The notes under the pieces were generated by a model, which worked only from the letters and a program-made list of their open reading frames with translations, was not told where the DNA came from and ran no database searches. Below, in pieces: positions 39,944 through 42,054 of a DNA stretch of 42,054 nt (positions are counted from its first letter, which is position 1; each line of letters starts with the position of its first letter). Origin of the DNA: Candidatus Poribacteria bacterium (lineage in GTDB: Bacteria; Abyssobacteria; SURF-5); assembly GCA_016215705.1 (NCBI GenBank), contig JACRIR010000256.1:1-42054 (forward strand). The letters run 5' to 3'. The translations under genes and the position numbers were made by a program.

Positions 39944-40657
39944 ATGCCCAAATCATCAGGACAACCACCCAATCTTTCTGGAAAGCAATCCTCGCGGACT
40001 TGCCTCGATTGTGGCTTTCTAAATGTTGAAGGAAATGAAGTCACGCGGCACATGCGAATGATGCTAGCCACACGCGGAGGAGCGTGTGGGATATTTCATC
40101 ATATGGAGCGGACAACGTGCTCCAAAGGGTCGTGGTTGAGTGAACCTGATTTTGCGGATTTTGATTTTAATGCCATTGTTGCTAAGGAAAGCGAAAGGAG
40201 CAGGGACAAGTGTTTGGACTTTATGCTGTATAGGGCGGGATACACTCCCGAAGAGCACAAGCAGATCGAATTCAAAGCTTTGCTGGAAACAAAAGAATGC
40301 AACGACCAAGAAGGTCAGGCCCAGGCGTTGCCAGAGAACGCCGTCACCTTCAAAGACGACTTCATGACAGTTGCGATCAACGGTGAAATGCTTGAAACCA
40401 CACAGCAGGCGGCAAAATGCCTGAGAGTATTGTACGAGGCGTTTAACAAAGAGGAATGGCTAAGAAACCAACAACTCAAACGCAGGACCGGGAGCAAGGC
40501 GAAATCCTTCAATCTTAAACAGGTTTTCAAGCGCGGGGATGCCCCCAAAATCTACACGAAATTGATTAGTGAGCAAGGGGAAGCTCGCGACGGCCAGAAA
40601 AAATCATTTTCATTGAATAAGGAATACACCTACCAATCTTTGGACTCGCAAGAATAG
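39944..40657 (+). CDS. Protein of unknown function, 237 residues
   Basis: Starts at ATG 39944 with a GTGAGG-like ribosome site upstream. The N-terminal ~55 residues hold Cys/His pairs (CLDCGFLNVEG..HMRM, ACGIFHH, TTCSKG), possibly a zinc site. The middle is acidic helix (FMLYRAGYTPEEHKQIEFKAL). The C-terminal half (VTFKDDFMTVAINGEMLETT, then QQAAKCLRVLYEAF, then FNLKQVFKRGDAPKIYTKLI) looks like a winged-helix region. I do not recognise a family. It resembles accessory-region genes of mobile elements. Confidence 0.6.
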   Translation: MPKSSGQPPNLSGKQSSRTCLDCGFLNVEGNEVTRHMRMMLATRGGACGIFHHMERTTCSKGSWLSEPDFADFDFNAIVAKESERSRDKCLDFMLYRAGYTPEEHKQIEFKALLETKECNDQEGQAQALPENAVTFKDDFMTVAINGEMLETTQQAAKCLRVLYEAFNKEEWLRNQQLKRRTGSKAKSFNLKQVFKRGDAPKIYTKLISEQGEARDGQKKSFSLNKEYTYQSLDSQE

Positions 40658-40792
40658 AATCCCTTCAACCTGCCAAATTTTCAACCCCTAGCCGTTAGCC
40701 GTTTAATCCGTCCTGCCTCTCTTTCTTTGTATCATACGAAGTTATGACTTTGTGTATTTATAAACTGCTTGCCACGCGGTTTGGAACAACGT

Positions 40793-40816
40793 CACACGCT
40801 TTGCCACACGCTTTGC
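40793..40816. repeat. Tandem 12-nt repeat
   Basis: CACACGCTTTGC occurs twice in direct tandem (40793-40804, 40805-40816), followed by CACAGCG and preceded by CACGCGGTTTGG. An iteron-like or protein-binding cluster 97 nt upstream of the HTH gene. Confidence 0.65.
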
Positions 40817-40913
40817 CACAGCGTAACTATTTGCTGCCACTTTATTTACAACACCTATGTATGCTAGGCTAAGCTAGAACAAGAAAGGCGTTGAAAACAG
40901 AAAGAGAATACTT

Positions 40914-41171
40914 ATGAACACTTCGAAAACAAAACGTGACCTTAGCATCAAGGAACTCTCCGACCTGACCGGAATGACCATGCCAACCTTGAGAGCGGTC
41001 AGCACGGGAAGTGATAGGCGCGTGCCTCTGAAATGCCTCGGTGGGTGCGATACGGAAAATGTTCTTGGAGCGTTGGATCTGACATTCAAAGATCTTATGC
41101 CGGAAGCAGAGAAGAAGCCATCAGAGGCAGAGAGACAAATTCGTTCGCCACCAGCACATCAAAGGGGCTGA
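40914..41171 (+). CDS. Small HTH-like protein
   Basis: The 85-residue protein starts at ATG 40914 with AAAGAGAA upstream. LSIKELSDLTGMTMPTLRAV has helix-turn-helix spacing like XRE repressors. The following SDRRVPLKCLGGCDTENVLG and DLTFKDLMP match the region where XRE domains usually end. The tail is short and charged. It may be a small regulator acting on the tandem repeats upstream or on the NYN gene. Confidence 0.55.
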   Translation: MNTSKTKRDLSIKELSDLTGMTMPTLRAVSTGSDRRVPLKCLGGCDTENVLGALDLTFKDLMPEAEKKPSEAERQIRSPPAHQRG

Positions 41172-41213
41172 AAGGTCGGACGATGAGAATCGTCGTGTCG
41201 ATGGAAATCGTCG

Positions 41214-41242
41214 TTGACCATATCTGTCATGTTTGCTACAAT
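41214..41242 (+). promoter_or_regulatory. Sigma70 promoter of the NYN unit
   Basis: TTGACC (41214-41219), 17-nt spacer, TACAAT (41237-41242). It lies 30 nt before the 14-codon ORF and shortly after the HTH gene. Confidence 0.8.
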
Positions 41243-41271
41243 ACGTCAATCTCGGCACGGGAGGATTAGTC

Positions 41272-41316
41272 ATGTGGTGGCTGTATTTGGATGAGAGCGA
41301 ATGGGGTGTGCGATGA
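41272..41316 (+). CDS. 14-codon ORF coupled to the NYN gene
   Basis: ATG 41272 has GGGAGG 7 nt upstream and encodes MWWLYLDESEWGVR, stopping at TGA 41314-41316, which overlaps ATG 41313 of the NYN gene (ATGA). It may be a leader peptide that makes NYN translation depend on its own. Such a short gene is uncertain. Confidence 0.45.
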   Translation: MWWLYLDESEWGVR

Positions 41317-41822
41317 TTTCACGGTATGTCAAAGGACGGGTAGCCGTTTATATTGATGCTTCGAACATCTATCATTCCTGCAAGCGGCTTAAATGGCAGG
41401 TTGATTACAGGAAACTCCACGACTATCTTGCGGGAGAACTCAATCTAGTGAGTGTTTCTTTCTATTCTGCAAAGGACCCGAATAACCAAGCGCAAGATAG
41501 ATTCCTGAGAATTATGGAGAACATGGGCTATCGAGTTCGAAGTAAAATTGTCAAGTTCATAAAGAGTGAGTCGGACCCGCCGGGCGGCTTTCACAAGGCG
41601 AACTGTGATGTGGAACTGACCATAGACGTTGATGATCTCGGCGGATTCGATACTTTGATCCTGGCCTCCGGTGACAGCGACTTCAAGGCATTGATCCAGA
41701 GAGTGAAACAAGAAAGAAAGTGGTGTTTGGTAATCTCCACGAAGGGGCATGTCGCCAAGGAGTTGTTGGACGAGGCGAAATTCATCGATTTGAAGAAGCT
41801 AAAGACCGAGATTGCAAGGTAA
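41313..41822 (+). CDS. NYN-domain (LabA/DUF88-like) ribonuclease
   Basis: I choose ATG 41313 over ATG 41301 because its overlap with the upstream stop codon fits coupling; the alternative adds four residues. The 169-residue protein has the PIN-like NYN motifs VAVYIDASNIYH (Asp15, Asn18), CDVELTIDV and ILASGDSDFKALIQ, with acidic residues set to bind Mg. NYN proteins are RNases, some acting in RNA decay and some in defence or toxin systems. It is followed by a hairpin at 41831-41860. Confidence 0.88.
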   Translation: MISRYVKGRVAVYIDASNIYHSCKRLKWQVDYRKLHDYLAGELNLVSVSFYSAKDPNNQAQDRFLRIMENMGYRVRSKIVKFIKSESDPPGGFHKANCDVELTIDVDDLGGFDTLILASGDSDFKALIQRVKQERKWCLVISTKGHVAKELLDEAKFIDLKKLKTEIAR

Positions 41823-41830
41823 AAGAAAAT

Positions 41831-41860
41831 TCCACGGCAGAATTGCTTCCGCCGTGGAAA
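41831..41860 (+). terminator. Hairpin after the NYN gene
   Basis: TTCCACGGC / GCCGTGGAA 9-bp stem with a 12-nt loop, 8 nt after the stop. It lacks a proper T-run (AGATTT follows), so it may be a weak terminator. Confidence 0.6.
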
Positions 41861-41944
41861 GATTTATGTGTCCCACTCTCGTAGGACAATGTTATTTTAT
41901 CAGCCAATCAGGTTTTTGTCAACCCGTTTTTCTTTTGTGTCGCC

Positions 41945-41989
41945 GCCGGATGATAATGTCCTCTAGTACGCCGGATAGAAATGTCCTCT
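41945..41989. mobile_element. Insertion-sequence left end with direct repeats
   Basis: Two related 20-nt units with 25-nt period (GCCGGATGATAATGTCCTCT at 41945-41964 and GCCGGATAGAAATGTCCTCT at 41970-41989) precede the transposase start. Such repeated subterminal TGTCCTC sites are typical transposase-binding ends. The rest of the element is beyond the window. Confidence 0.65.
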
Positions 41990-42020
41990 ATACTGACCTT
42001 CTCAGGAAGAGGAGGTGCGG

Positions 42021-42054
42021 ATGGAAGGACATTTGGTAATGAGTACGAAGGAGC
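42021..42054 (+). CDS. Transposase, first codons only (3' cut by window edge)
   Basis: ATG 42021 (MEGHLVMSTKE) has AGGAGGTG 5 nt upstream; ATG 42039 is an alternative. The MSTKE start behind TGTCCTC end repeats recalls ISNCY-type transposases with an integrase catalytic core. Only 11 codons are visible, so the family is a guess. Confidence 0.55.
   Translation, partial: MEGHLVMSTKE

Noticed and set aside
1-42054. tRNA and rRNA genes
   Set aside because: I saw no cloverleaf with a TTCRA loop and CCA end and no rRNA core sequences, though a tRNAscan run would be decisive.

Overview
The window looks like a chromosomal segment of an uncultivated diderm, probably anaerobic or microaerophilic bacterium. 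The evidence is a type IV pilus secretin operon (outer membrane), many Fe-S proteins, a two-subunit [4Fe-4S] fumarase, desulforedoxin-type proteins and a HdrD-like subunit. Intergenic DNA is full of short palindromes and tandem elements of the kind seen in genomes of poorly cultivated phyla. I cannot name the phylum from the sequence. No rRNA or tRNA gene was recognised.

Left end (1-3335): the 3' part of a SNF2/DEAD-like helicase that may belong to an anti-phage system, then 1.37 kb without a gene. That stretch holds a MITE-like inverted repeat that overlaps the helicase stop codon, several palindromes, and five degenerate 28-nt repeats with mostly 33-nt spacers. They resemble an orphan CRISPR array whose core matches type I-F repeats.

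Region 3251-10753 (+): the pilMNOPQ operon behind a good sigma54-type -24/-12 element and ending in a strong terminator. After it come a Mor-like DNA-binding gene (-) and, divergent from it, a cleavable XRE-S24 (LexA/CI type) repressor with clear promoters and a 21-nt operator-like palindrome. A degenerate receiver-domain protein follows.

Region 11401-20622 (-): a likely redox operon running HdrD-like Fe-S protein, FAD oxidoreductase, ferredoxin, small protein, serine/alanine-glyoxylate aminotransferase, a glcD-glcE fusion and glcF. It would oxidise a 2-hydroxyacid such as glycolate to glyoxylate, transaminate that to glycine, and pass electrons through Fe-S/FAD proteins. Both glc genes carry in-frame repeat insertions.

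Region 20863-29902 (-): housekeeping and stress genes: lon with hsp20, two desulforedoxin-like genes, apgM, hicB with a broken hicA, an Nfu-like protein, a universal stress protein, both fumarase subunits and an IscU/NifU scaffold. Region 30271-34184 (+): an exported coiled-coil protein, a Tat-signal AmrS-like radical SAM protein, and a modular zinc-ribbon/membrane/AsmA-like protein.

Right end (34650-42054): an accessory island. It holds two MNT-HEPN modules, both damaged; an XRE-ImmA metallopeptidase coupled to a PIN-like protein and flanked by imperfect direct repeats; a DUF5678-retropepsin pair that has split a HEPN gene; a zinc-ribbon protein; a gene of unknown function behind a possible structured leader; an HTH fragment; a NYN-domain nuclease coupled to a 14-codon ORF; and the first codons of an insertion-sequence transposase at the edge.
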